From Cypionkella aquatica (GTDB taxonomy: Bacteria > Pseudomonadota > Alphaproteobacteria > Rhodobacterales > Rhodobacteraceae), in NCBI RefSeq assembly GCF_030161095.1, contig NZ_BSPP01000007.1:558920-622919 (forward strand): a stretch of 64,000 nt of DNA, read 5' to 3'. The notes beneath the pieces were generated by a model. That model saw only the letters and a list, made by a program, of their open reading frames with translations, ran no database searches and was not told the origin of the DNA. The first letter of the stretch is position 1. Every line of letters begins with the position of its first letter. Made by a program: the position numbers and the translations under genes. Below, one piece after another: positions 1 through 8,154 of the stretch.

Positions 1-2
1 CC

Positions 3-167
3 TCACGCCGGATACTTCTTGTGCAGGCTTTGCCAGCGGCGCTTGCACTTGGCGCAGTCTGTGCGGGTGTCTGACCGCAAGGTTTGAGTATTTCCAAAAG
101 AGCAATGACAAGTGCACCGCCACGAAGGATTTGCTCTTTTTGAAATACTCCCTGCGGAGCATCCCAC
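3..167 (-). CDS. Possible 54-residue Cys-rich small protein downstream of moaA (doubtful)
   Basis: A reading frame starting with GTG lies about 75 bases after the moaA stop on the same strand. It would encode 54 residues with six cysteines: C3, C18, C20, C22 and a C38-x2-C41 pair followed by a basic stretch (KRRWQSLHKKYPA at the end). The paired cysteines and basic tail resemble a small zinc-binding protein. However, the 86-150 inverted repeat lies inside the frame, there is no clear ribosome binding site, and short frames across interspersed repeats are common artefacts. I do not recognise a family. Confidence 0.2.
   Translation of the reverse strand: MGCSAGSISKRANPSWRCTCHCSFGNTQTLRSDTRTDCAKCKRRWQSLHKKYPA
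86..150. terminator. 20-bp inverted repeat, likely terminator or repeat element
   Basis: The arms at 86-105 and 131-150 are reverse complements with one mismatch, separated by 25 bases. The outer ends read GAGTATTT/AAATACTC and the inner parts are A/T-rich (AAAAGAGCAA/TTGCTCTTTT). It lies downstream of moaA and would form a long hairpin on either strand. Similar elements close two convergent gene pairs elsewhere in the window. Confidence 0.55.
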
Positions 168-206
168 ATAGGCTGCGAAAACAGGTCGTGTCGAAGGCGC
201 GCGCAG

Positions 207-254
207 AGCCTCACCCGCCCGTATGCTTACCCGCCCCGATGCTTACCCCCCCGT
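207..254. repeat. Imperfect 16-bp tandem repeat spanning the moaA stop
   Basis: Two near-identical 16-bp units at 223-238 and 239-254 (ATGCTTACCCGCCCCG type) and a degraded third unit at 207-222 overlap the 3' end of moaA. The moaA stop (243-245) lies in the right-hand unit. The next unit repeats the same triplet, so the end of the gene appears to have been duplicated by slippage. Confidence 0.6.
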
Positions 255-1250
255 GTGGCTCATGTGCCGGGTCATCTGGCCCTTAACCCCTTGCCGGGTA
301 TAGTCGAAATCATGGCCCTTGGGTTTGTGACTGATTGCGCGGCGGATGGCTTGGCGCAGCTGTGCGTCGTCGGCACTGGCACGCAGTGGCGCGCGCAGGT
401 CGGCCATGTCTTCTTGGCCAAGGCACATATAGAGTTCGCCCGTGCAGGTCAGCCGCACCCGGTTGCAGCTTTCGCAGAAGTTATGCGTCAACGGCGTGAT
501 AAATCCGATGCGCTGGTCGGTTTCGGCCAACCGGACATAGCGGGCGGGGCCGCCGGTGCGGTCAGGCAAATCCTGCAATGTGTAGCGGGTGGACAGTTGC
601 CTGCGCAAATCTTTCAGCGGCCAGTATTGATCCACCCGTTGCGCTTCGCCCATATCGCCCATCGGCATCACTTCGATGAAGGTCAGATCGTGGTTCTCGC
701 GCCCGCACCATTCGGTCAGGCTGAACAACTCATCCTCATTGAAGCCCTTCAGGGCGACGGTGTTGATCTTGACCTTCAGGCCTGCCTGCTTTGCGGCTTC
801 TATCCCGTCCAACACCTGATCCAGCCGACCCCAGCGGGTGATCTTTGCGAATTTCTCTGCGTCTAAGCTGTCGAGTGATACATTGATCCGCTTGACCCCA
901 CAGGCGGCAAGCTCAGCTGCATATTTGCGCAATTGGCTGCCGTTGGTGGTCAGAGTCAGTTCGCGCAACGCACCAGAGTGCAGATGCCGCGCCATGGCTT
1001 CAAAAAACGTCATGATGCCTTTGCGCACCAAGGGCTCGCCACCGGTGATGCGCAGCTTATCAACACCCAAAGCAATGAAATTGCTGCACAAACGGTCAAG
1101 CTCTTCCAGCGTCAGCAATTCGGCTTTCGGCAGGAAGGTCATGTGTTCGGTCATGCAATAGGCACAACGGAAATCGCAGCGGTCGGTGACCGAAACGCGC
1201 AGATAGGAAATCGCGCGGGCGAACGGGTCGATGAGGGGCAGTTCTGACAT
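243..1250 (-). CDS. moaA: GTP 3',8-cyclase MoaA (molybdenum cofactor biosynthesis)
   Basis: This radical SAM enzyme carries out, with MoaC, the first step of molybdopterin synthesis: conversion of GTP to 3',8-cyclo-7,8-dihydro-GTP. The 335-residue product has the SAM-cluster motif C25-x3-C29-x2-C32, a GGEP motif near residue 70, and the second [4Fe-4S] ligand set C259-x2-C262-x13-C276. It ends in the GG pair conserved in this family. The reading frame extends far upstream, but the ATG at 1250 is chosen because homology begins there ([10 protein letters not shown]). No other moa genes are nearby. The gene is divergent from the lipoprotein gene at 1336, with 85 bases between them. Confidence 0.95.
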   Translation of the reverse strand: MSELPLIDPFARAISYLRVSVTDRCDFRCAYCMTEHMTFLPKAELLTLEELDRLCSNFIALGVDKLRITGGEPLVRKGIMTFFEAMARHLHSGALRELTLTTNGSQLRKYAAELAACGVKRINVSLDSLDAEKFAKITRWGRLDQVLDGIEAAKQAGLKVKINTVALKGFNEDELFSLTEWCGRENHDLTFIEVMPMGDMGEAQRVDQYWPLKDLRRQLSTRYTLQDLPDRTGGPARYVRLAETDQRIGFITPLTHNFCESCNRVRLTCTGELYMCLGQEDMADLRAPLRASADDAQLRQAIRRAISHKPKGHDFDYTRQGVKGQMTRHMSHTGG

Positions 1251-1335
1251 GGGTTCAAGGTAGGGCTGCGCGGGTTTGCGATCAAGGTCGAATGCGACGG
1301 TTGCGCGTGGGCAAGCGCCACGGTATCGTTTGGGG

Positions 1336-1779
1336 ATGATGCATAAAACCTTGATCTTGATGAGTATGGCGCTGGCGACGTCTGGCTGTGCCATGATGAC
1401 ACCGTCAAAACCGGATGCCGTGGCGCAGGTTTCGGCACCGATGGCGCGGCCGGTGATTGGTGCTGGCGCTTCTGCTGCGGCACTCGACCAGACCACGGCG
1501 GCCGAGCGGGCGGCGGCGACAGCCGTCAAGCCTGCGGGCGCAGAGCGGGCTTTGGGAGAGGCAGTGGTGGCGTTGGGCAGCCCGGCAGAGCAGGGTCTGT
1601 GGGTGAAGTCGCCGCTGATCGTCGCCAAGGCCAAGGGGCGGGTGGTGACGGAAAGCGGCGCTTCGGTGGCGGTTGATTTGCTGCCGGGATCTGGTTCGGC
1701 CTCATTGTCGCTGGCGGCGTTTCGTGCGCTGGGGCTTGGGTTGACCGATCTGCCCCAGGTCACGATCTACGCAGAATGA
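1336..1779 (+). CDS. Small predicted lipoprotein of unknown function
   Basis: The 147-residue product begins [20 protein letters not shown], a signal peptide with a lipobox ending in Cys (TSGC), so it is probably a lipoprotein. An Ala-rich linker follows, then a C-terminal part of about 65 residues with a glycine/serine-rich turn and the ending [11 protein letters not shown]. Similar small proteins in Rhodobacteraceae are, from memory, sometimes annotated as D-galactarate dehydratase. The sequence shows no dehydratase motif, so I leave the function open. An upstream in-frame start at 1276 would put 20 non-signal residues before the signal peptide and is rejected. Confidence 0.7.
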   Translation: MMHKTLILMSMALATSGCAMMTPSKPDAVAQVSAPMARPVIGAGASAAALDQTTAAERAAATAVKPAGAERALGEAVVALGSPAEQGLWVKSPLIVAKAKGRVVTESGASVAVDLLPGSGSASLSLAAFRALGLGLTDLPQVTIYAE

Positions 1780-1782
1780 AGC

Positions 1783-1829
1783 CGATTTACGCCGCGTAAA
1801 TCGTGCACGATTTCCGGCTTCGGAAATCG
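1783..1829. terminator. Twin hairpins in a convergent gene gap
   Basis: Two perfect inverted repeats fill the 52-base gap between convergent genes. One is CGATTTACGC (1783-1792) with GCGTAAATCG (1794-1803). The other is CGATTTCCG (1808-1816) with CGGAAATCG (1821-1829) around a GCTT tetraloop. Neither has a long T tract, but their position and stability fit bidirectional termination. Confidence 0.65.
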
Positions 1830-1831
1830 CC

Positions 1832-2509
1832 TTACCCCAGATATTGCGCCGCCTCTTTGCGTGCAAAACTTTTCATGCGCAGGCCGTATTCCTCCAGGAA
1901 AGCTGCGGTGCGGTCGGGGTCGTGTTTCGACAGATCGCGCAGCCACCACGCCACGCATTTCTGGATGAACCAGTCTTTGTCGTCGATATAGACCGCAGCC
2001 CAAGACAGCACGCGGTCGCGGATCTCCAGTTCAAAATCCTTCGGGAAGTTTTGCTTGGTGAAGGGCAGGGTTGCGACCAAGGCGGCGCGACGGGTCCACA
2101 TATTCTCGGACGTGGTCCAGCTTTCGACCGTCTCGATGCGTGACGGATCGGCAGTGATGCGTTTTTCAACGGCTTTGCAGGCGGTGTCAGCGATGGCCCA
2201 AGCGTCGAATTGCGGCACCCATTGGCAAAGCAGATCCCAAGCAGCGGTATCATCGGGTTTGATGCGGGCTTGGGTCAGCAATTTGGCAGCGGCGATGCGG
2301 GCCTCGTGGATGTTGCTGTCCCACAGATCGCTGGCCAGCTGGATCCGGTCCTCAAGGTTAAGATCTGCGCGCCATTGATCGGTCAATTCCTCGATTTGCG
2401 GCACTTTCAGCCCCAGATAAGGGCGTTCGGTCTTGTGATAAGCCAGCGCTTCGATGGCCTTTTGCGGGTCGCCAAGGGCATTCAATTGGTCAAGGGCATG
2501 CGCGATCAT
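1832..2509 (-). CDS. DNA alkylation repair protein, AlkD-like (HEAT-like repeats)
   Basis: The 225-residue all-helical protein resembles the AlkD/DNA alkylation repair family, whose bacterial members remove bulky or cationic alkylated bases with a HEAT-repeat fold. Typical features are a Trp-rich helix set (WDLLCQWVPQFDAWAIAD), the segment MWTRRAALVATLPF and the helix DKDWFIQKCVAWWLRDLSKH. The gene overlaps the 3' end of glmS by four bases (ATGA), so it is the distal gene of a glmU-glmS-alkD-like transcription unit. Some family members lack glycosylase activity, so the repair role is inferred. Confidence 0.85.
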   Translation of the reverse strand: MIAHALDQLNALGDPQKAIEALAYHKTERPYLGLKVPQIEELTDQWRADLNLEDRIQLASDLWDSNIHEARIAAAKLLTQARIKPDDTAAWDLLCQWVPQFDAWAIADTACKAVEKRITADPSRIETVESWTTSENMWTRRAALVATLPFTKQNFPKDFELEIRDRVLSWAAVYIDDKDWFIQKCVAWWLRDLSKHDPDRTAAFLEEYGLRMKSFARKEAAQYLG

Positions 2510-4320
2510 TCGACGGTCACCGATTTGGCAAGGTTGCGGGGTTGGTCGACATCGGTGCCTTTGGCGATGGCGGTGTGATAGGCCAGAAGCTGCGCCGGGA
2601 TCGCATAGAGGATCGGCGCGAAGGCGTCAGAGACCTGTGGCATGGTGATGGTTTTCCAGCAATCGCTGCCAGCCTCGGCCACGCCTTGCGCATCAGAAAT
2701 CAGCAGCACCTTGCCGTGACGGGCCATGACTTCCTGCATGTTTGAGACGGTTTTCTCAAACAAAGGGTCGCGGGGGGCCAGCACGATCACCGGCACGCGG
2801 TTGTCGATCAGCGCGATGGGGCCGTGCTTGAGTTCACCTGATGCATAACCTTCGGCGTGGATGTAGCTGATTTCTTTCAGCTTTAGCGCACCTTCCAAGG
2901 CCAGCGGGAACATCGCGCCCCGGCCCAGAAACAGCACGTCTTGCGCCTCGGCCAGTTCTTCCGCGATGGCGGCAATCGGGGTGGAGAGCGCAAGCGCGTG
3001 GTTCATCAGGCCGGGGATCGCCGCGAGATCAGAGAGATGTTGCGCAAGGCTTTCCGGGGTCAGGCGGCCGCGATCTTGGGCGGCTTTCAACGCCAACAGC
3101 GCGAGGGTGGTCAGCTGGCAAGAAAAGGCTTTGGTCGAGGCCACGCCAACCTCGATCCCCGCCATGATCGGCAAAGCCAGATCGGCTTCGCGGGCGATGG
3201 ATGAGGTGGGGACGTTGACCACGGCGACGATCTTGGCGACCTTGTCACGGGTGTAGCGCAGGGCGGCGAGGGTATCGGCGGTCTCGCCGGATTGGCTGAC
3301 GAACAAAGCCCATTGCTTGGGCGACAGCGGCGGTTCGCGGTAGCGGAATTCCGAGGCGATGTCGATTTCAACCGGCAGGCCCGCGATTTGTTCAAACCAG
3401 TATTTGGCGACATGGCAGGCGTAACTTGCGGTGCCGCAGGCGACCATCGTCAGGCGGTCAACAGCGGTGAAATCGACTTCGGCTGGCAGGTGTAGCGCAC
3501 CGTTTTGCACGTATCGCTTCAGCGCGTCGGCTATCACCACCGGCTGTTCGGCGATTTCTTTAGCCATGAAATGCTTGTAGCCGGCCTTTTCGATGCGGGT
3601 GGCATCGACTTGGATGCGGGCTTCGGCGCGGTTGGCAAGATGATCATTTTCATCATAGATCACAGCGCCTTGGCGGGTGATCACAGCGTAATCGCCTTCT
3701 TCCAGATAGGTGATGCGGTCGGTCATCGGTGCCAGCGCGATGGCATCTGATCCCACGAACATCTCACCCTTGCCGTGACCGATGGCCAGCGGAGAGCCTT
3801 TGCGGGCGGCGATGATCAGGTCTTCTTCGCCATCAAACAGAAAGCACAAGGCAAACGCACCGTGCAGGCGTTTCAGGGTTTGGCGGGCGGCCTCAATAGG
3901 GGTGGCACCGCGGGTGATGTACAGATGTGCAAGAAGTGCGACGGTCTCGGTATCGGTCTCGGATTCCTGGGTCAGGCCCGCCGCTGCCAGTTCGCTGCGC
4001 AGTTCGCGGAAATTTTCGATAATGCCGTTATGCACCACCGCAACGGGGCCAGAGCGGTGCGGGTGCGCGTTGGTTGTGGTGGCAGCCCCATGCGTTGCCC
4101 AGCGGGTGTGGCCGATGCCAGCCTTCCCCGCGAGCGGTTCGTGGACCAGAAGATCGGACAGGTTCACCAGCTTGCCCACCGCGCGGCGACGATCAAGCCT
4201 GCCCTTGTTGACGGTGGCGATGCCTGCGCTGTCGTAGCCGCGATATTCCAGCCGTTTAAGGGATTCAACCAGCAGCGGCGCTACTTCGTTATTGCCAAGA
4301 ACGCCAACGATTCCACACAT
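2506..4320 (-). CDS. glmS: Glutamine--fructose-6-phosphate aminotransferase (isomerizing)
   Basis: GlmS makes glucosamine-6-phosphate from fructose-6-phosphate and glutamine, the first committed step to UDP-GlcNAc for peptidoglycan and lipopolysaccharide. The 604-residue length is normal. The N-terminus MCGIVGVLGN exposes the catalytic Cys after Met removal. The glutaminase motif HTRWATHG follows near residue 70, and two SIS sugar-isomerase domains occupy roughly residues 280-590. The C-terminus KSVTVE is the conserved active-site tail. It starts directly after the glmU stop, with no gap, which suggests coupled translation. No glmS ribozyme is seen upstream, as expected for a Gram-negative bacterium. 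Confidence 0.97.
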   Translation of the reverse strand: MCGIVGVLGNNEVAPLLVESLKRLEYRGYDSAGIATVNKGRLDRRRAVGKLVNLSDLLVHEPLAGKAGIGHTRWATHGAATTTNAHPHRSGPVAVVHNGIIENFRELRSELAAAGLTQESETDTETVALLAHLYITRGATPIEAARQTLKRLHGAFALCFLFDGEEDLIIAARKGSPLAIGHGKGEMFVGSDAIALAPMTDRITYLEEGDYAVITRQGAVIYDENDHLANRAEARIQVDATRIEKAGYKHFMAKEIAEQPVVIADALKRYVQNGALHLPAEVDFTAVDRLTMVACGTASYACHVAKYWFEQIAGLPVEIDIASEFRYREPPLSPKQWALFVSQSGETADTLAALRYTRDKVAKIVAVVNVPTSSIAREADLALPIMAGIEVGVASTKAFSCQLTTLALLALKAAQDRGRLTPESLAQHLSDLAAIPGLMNHALALSTPIAAIAEELAEAQDVLFLGRGAMFPLALEGALKLKEISYIHAEGYASGELKHGPIALIDNRVPVIVLAPRDPLFEKTVSNMQEVMARHGKVLLISDAQGVAEAGSDCWKTITMPQVSDAFAPILYAIPAQLLAYHTAIAKGTDVDQPRNLAKSVTVE

Positions 4321-5670
4321 TTACGACTTCCCTTTCGCGGCTTTGATCGCCTTGAGACGGGCCATCAGCTTGGTGGCGAGACCCGGTTTGTTGACTTGTT
4401 TGGCGCGGCCAATCGACAATGCCTCATCGGGGACATTCTCGGTGATCACCGAGCCCGAGGCGGTCAGCGCATCGTTGCCAACGCTGACCGGGGCGACCAG
4501 CATGGTCGATGATCCGATGAAGGCGCGTTTGCCGATTTTGGTGCGGTGCTTCATCACGCCATCATAATTGCAGGTGACGGTGCCCGCGCCGATGTTGGTA
4601 AACTCGCCCACGTCAGCATCGCCGATATAGGTCAGATGGCCGACTTTGACGCCTTCATCAAGGATGGCGTTCTTGATCTCGACAAAGTTCCCGACATGGA
4701 CATCTTCGGCCAGTTCGGCACCGGGGCGCAGGCGCGCAAACGGGCCAACAACCGCGCCGCGCGAGATGTGGCAGCCCTCAAGATGGCAAAAGGCTTTGAC
4801 CTCTGCCCCGGATTCAATGGTGACGGCGGGGCCAAAAATCACATTCGCGCCGATGATGGCATCGCGGCCGATATGGGTGTCCAGCGCGAAGAACACGGTT
4901 TCGGGCGCGGTCAGGGTGACGCCGTTTTCCAGTGCATCGGCGCGGGCGCGGGCTTGGAAGGCGGCTTCGGCCTCGGCCAGCTGTGCGCGGGTGTTGATGC
5001 CAAGGGTTTCGGACTCGTCACAGATCACCACGCCTGCCGACAGACCTTGCGCGCGGGCAAGGGCGGGCAGGTCTGTCAGGTAGTATTCTTGCGCTGCGTT
5101 GTTGTTTTCAACACGCGCGATCAGCTCGAACATCAGCTTGGCGGGGGCGCAAAGAACGCCGGAATTGCAAAGCGTTATGGCGCGTTCTTCATCCGAAGCG
5201 TCTTTGTATTCGACGATCTTTTCAAGGCTGTCGCCTGATGCCACAAGCCGGCCATAGCGGCCCGGATCGCGGGCTTGGAACCCCAGCACCACCACCGAAT
5301 GGCGCGCGCGCGCATCCAGCATCGCTTGCAGGGTTTCGGGGCGGATGAACGGCGTGTCGCCATAAAGCACGATGGCATCGCCTGCGAAATCGGCGAGCAA
5401 AGGCGCTGCCATGTCGACGGCATGGGCGGTGCCAAGTTGCGGTTCTTGCAGCACGCAATCGACAGCGGGATCGAAAGCCTCGGCGGATTTGGCGACCAAG
5501 GCGGCTTCATGGCCGGTGACGACGACGATCCGCGATGGTTCCAGCGCGCGGACGGCCGTCAACGCGTGGTGCAGCATCGGCGCGCTTGCGATGTTGTGCA
5601 GCACTTTGGGGGTGTCAGAGTTCATCCGACTTCCCATGCCAGCCGCCAAAACGATGAATGAAACCGCCAT
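4321..5670 (-). CDS. glmU: Bifunctional N-acetylglucosamine-1-phosphate uridyltransferase / glucosamine-1-phosphate acetyltransferase
   Basis: GlmU acetylates glucosamine-1-phosphate and then couples it to UTP, giving UDP-GlcNAc. The 449-residue protein has the nucleotidyltransferase motif LAAGMGSRM (residues 8-16) with K22, and a C-terminal left-handed beta-helix of hexapeptide repeats (residues about 250-430) for acetyl-CoA binding. The start at 5670 (MAVSFIVLAAG) is preceded by a GGAAAGAGG-type binding site. An upstream in-frame ATG would add 23 residues not expected in the family. It faces away from gph, 82 bases apart, and leads the glmU-glmS unit. Confidence 0.96.
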   Translation of the reverse strand: MAVSFIVLAAGMGSRMNSDTPKVLHNIASAPMLHHALTAVRALEPSRIVVVTGHEAALVAKSAEAFDPAVDCVLQEPQLGTAHAVDMAAPLLADFAGDAIVLYGDTPFIRPETLQAMLDARARHSVVVLGFQARDPGRYGRLVASGDSLEKIVEYKDASDEERAITLCNSGVLCAPAKLMFELIARVENNNAAQEYYLTDLPALARAQGLSAGVVICDESETLGINTRAQLAEAEAAFQARARADALENGVTLTAPETVFFALDTHIGRDAIIGANVIFGPAVTIESGAEVKAFCHLEGCHISRGAVVGPFARLRPGAELAEDVHVGNFVEIKNAILDEGVKVGHLTYIGDADVGEFTNIGAGTVTCNYDGVMKHRTKIGKRAFIGSSTMLVAPVSVGNDALTASGSVITENVPDEALSIGRAKQVNKPGLATKLMARLKAIKAAKGKS

Positions 5671-5752
5671 CTGCCTCTTTCCTTTATGTGTCGCCCGTTT
5701 TACCCCGGTTGGGCTGGGCCGCAAGGGGTGGTTCTTCACGCAAGGTTACAGA

Positions 5753-6415
5753 ATGAAAACGGTGGTGTTTGATCTGGATGGCACGCTGGCCGATACCAGT
5801 GCGGATTTGCTGGCGGCGGCGAATATGTGTTTCGTGCAGTTGGGTCATGGCGTGGTGTTGGATGGCCGCGACACGCTGACGGCGTTTCACGGCGGGCGGG
5901 CGATGCTGCGGGCGGGGTTCGACCGGCTGGGGGTCAGTTATTCCGAGGCGGATATTGCGGCGCAATATCCCGTGCTGCTCGCGGCCTATGCGGATGGCAT
6001 TGACGTGCATACCAAGATGTATCCGGGTGCGATCCAAGCGGTATTTGAACTGCTGAGCAATGGCTACCGCACCGCCGTCTGCACCAACAAACCCGAAGGC
6101 TTGGCGGTGGAGCTGCTGCGCCGCTTGGGCGTCAGTGATCTGTTTGGCGCAGTGGTGGGGGCGGATACATTGCCCGTGCGCAAGCCCGATCCCGCACCTT
6201 ATATCGAGGCCGTGCGGCGGGTGGGCGGTGCTGTCGGGCAATCCATGCTGATTGGCGATACCGAGACCGATCGCTTGACGGGCCGCGCTGTGGGGGTGCC
6301 GGTGGCTTTGGTGACCTTTGGGCCAGAGGGCACGGGCGTGTCGCGGCTGCAGCCCGAGGCGCTGTTGGACCGCTACGAGGATTTGCCAGCACTTGTGGCG
6401 CGGCTGCTGCCCTAA
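5753..6415 (+). CDS. gph: HAD-family phosphatase, phosphoglycolate phosphatase-like
   Basis: The 220-residue protein is a haloacid dehalogenase-type phosphatase. It has motif I DLDGT with nucleophile D7 and acid D9, motif II in the CTNKPEG segment, and motif III/IV in IGDTETD. A helical cap follows motif I, as in Gph, which removes phosphate from 2-phosphoglycolate. The start at 5753 is the first codon of the conserved MKTVVFDLDGT; longer upstream frames run across glmU. Substrate is inferred from overall resemblance and could be another phosphoester. Confidence 0.85.
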   Translation: MKTVVFDLDGTLADTSADLLAAANMCFVQLGHGVVLDGRDTLTAFHGGRAMLRAGFDRLGVSYSEADIAAQYPVLLAAYADGIDVHTKMYPGAIQAVFELLSNGYRTAVCTNKPEGLAVELLRRLGVSDLFGAVVGADTLPVRKPDPAPYIEAVRRVGGAVGQSMLIGDTETDRLTGRAVGVPVALVTFGPEGTGVSRLQPEALLDRYEDLPALVARLLP

Positions 6416-6493
6416 GCCTGCGGAAAATCTTGCCAGACGCCCCGCCGCAGGTTTAGCACTGTGCCTATTTTAAATCATGCGTTGGAGGCTTGC

Positions 6494-6871
6494 ATGAATG
6501 GCACTGTGTTTTTGCGGACGAGCGTTGTCTTTCTGGTCTGTGGCGTGGTTTTGGGCATGAAAATGGGCATGACCGAGGATTTCATCCAAGCGCCGACACA
6601 TACGCATATCAACTTGATCGGCGGGGTGTGGATGTTTCTGGCGGGGCTGTTTTACAACGCCCATCCGCAGATCTCGACACGGCTGTCTGGGCTGCACTAT
6701 CTGCTGACAGTTGTGGGGATGATCGGCTTTGCAGTTGGGCTTTATGGCAAGCTGGAGGGCGCTGCTTGGGGCGAGGCACCGTTGATCGCGGGCTCGATGC
6801 TGACCGGGCTGTCGCTGGTGCTGTTCGCGGTCATTGTCTGGATTGGCACCGGGCGGAAAGCGCGGGTTTAG
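6494..6871 (+). CDS. Small four-helix membrane protein with an HxHxN motif
   Basis: The 125-residue product has four predicted membrane segments and no soluble domain. The segment THTHINLIGGVWMFLAGLFY places H36, H38 and N40 at the start of helix 2. This pattern recalls haem-ligand helices of cytochrome c oxidase subunit I/CcoN-like proteins, but the protein is far too short to be an oxidase subunit. The ATG at 6494 follows a good TTGGAGG site; an earlier ATG at 6461 does not. A haem- or metal-binding membrane role is possible but unproven. Confidence 0.7.
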   Translation: MNGTVFLRTSVVFLVCGVVLGMKMGMTEDFIQAPTHTHINLIGGVWMFLAGLFYNAHPQISTRLSGLHYLLTVVGMIGFAVGLYGKLEGAAWGEAPLIAGSMLTGLSLVLFAVIVWIGTGRKARV

Positions 6872-6933
6872 CGACGCCTATGGGGAATATTCGGTGGTTT
6901 GACAGTGTTTCGCCGCAAGACTAGGTTGCGGCT

Positions 6934-8154
6934 ATGACAAAAGCCCCGTCCCGCCATGCGATTATCTTTGTTTTGTTGTGTGTGCTGCTCGACATGATTG
7001 GCTTTGGCCTGATCATTCCGGTGCTGCCGCAACTGATCGAGCAGGTGGGCCGCGTCAGCCTGTCAGAGGCCTCGGTGATCGGCGGCTGGATGTTCTTTGC
7101 GTTCTCGATGGCGCAGTTCGCGTTCAGCCCGTTGATGGGCAATTTGTCGGATCGCTTTGGCCGCCGCCCGTTGTTGCTGCTGGCGATTGCGGGCCTGGGG
7201 ATGGACAATCTGTTGCAGGGCTTGGCACCGACTTTGGGCTGGCTGTTTGTCGGCCGGGTGATTGCTGGGGTCTGCGGATCAAGCTGGGTGATCGCCAATG
7301 CATTCATCACCGATGTGACCGAACCGGAGGAACGCGCCAAGTATTTCGGCATGATGGGCGGGGCGTTTGGCTTGGGCTTTGTGTTGGGGCCAGCCTTGGG
7401 CGGCGTGCTGGGCGAGTTCGGGCCAAGGGTGCCGTTTTTCGTGGCGGCGGCGATTTCGGGGCTGAATTTCATCTATGGCTGGTTTGTGCTGCCCGAGACT
7501 TTGGCGCCAGCGAACCGCCGCAGCTTCAGCCTTGCGCGCTCAAACCCGCTCGGCGCGTTCAAGGTGTTTCGCAGCTATCACGGTGTGATCCCGATGTGCG
7601 CGGTGATGTTCGCGTTCTTCTTTTTCACCTCGGTATATCCGGCGATCTGGCCCTATTGGGGCATGGCGAAATTCGGTTGGTCTTCGGCAATGGTGGGGCT
7701 GACTTTGGCGGTGTTTGGCGTGGTGATGGCTGGGTTTCAGGGCGGTTTGACCGGGCCGGGTGTCAAATTGTTCGGCGAGCGTAATCTGGCGTTGGTCGGC
7801 TTGATCTCGGCGCTGATCGCGGCGGCGGGCTATGGCTTTGCAGGCTCTTTGGGCGTGGTGGTGGTGTTGATGATCGTGCATGGGCCCGAGGGGTTCATCC
7901 ATCCGATGCTGACCGCGATGATGTCCAAGGCGGTGCCCGCGGATGCGCAGGGTGAATTGCAGGGCGGCATCTCGGCGATCATGAACGTCGCAATGCTGGC
8001 GGGGACGGTGTTTTTCAGCCAGATTTTCGGCTATTTCATGCGCCCCGGTGGCTGGCAGTCGCCGGATGTGGCGTTCTTTGTGGCGGGGGCTGGCATGGCT
8101 TTGACACTGGTGATGTTCATGGTGATTGTACCGCATGAGGAGAAGCGCCTGTGA
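6934..8154 (+). CDS. MFS transporter, TetA/multidrug type
   Basis: The 406-residue protein has about 12 hydrophobic segments. The DHA1 signature loop between helices 2 and 3 is GNLSDRFGRRP, and helix 5 contains the antiporter motif region GLGFVLGPALGG. The N-terminus (LLDMIGFGLIIPVLP) is typical of the TetA tetracycline/H+ antiporter group. The substrate cannot be read from sequence. The stop overlaps the GTG start of the next gene (GTGA), so the exporter and the aminotransferase are probably co-translated. Confidence 0.88.
   Translation: MTKAPSRHAIIFVLLCVLLDMIGFGLIIPVLPQLIEQVGRVSLSEASVIGGWMFFAFSMAQFAFSPLMGNLSDRFGRRPLLLLAIAGLGMDNLLQGLAPTLGWLFVGRVIAGVCGSSWVIANAFITDVTEPEERAKYFGMMGGAFGLGFVLGPALGGVLGEFGPRVPFFVAAAISGLNFIYGWFVLPETLAPANRRSFSLARSNPLGAFKVFRSYHGVIPMCAVMFAFFFFTSVYPAIWPYWGMAKFGWSSAMVGLTLAVFGVVMAGFQGGLTGPGVKLFGERNLALVGLISALIAAAGYGFAGSLGVVVVLMIVHGPEGFIHPMLTAMMSKAVPADAQGELQGGISAIMNVAMLAGTVFFSQIFGYFMRPGGWQSPDVAFFVAGAGMALTLVMFMVIVPHEEKRL

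Noticed and set aside
1336-1779. D-galactarate dehydratase
   Set aside because: The label is, from memory, used for similar small proteins, but at about 147 residues with a lipoprotein signal it cannot be the roughly 500-residue dehydratase.
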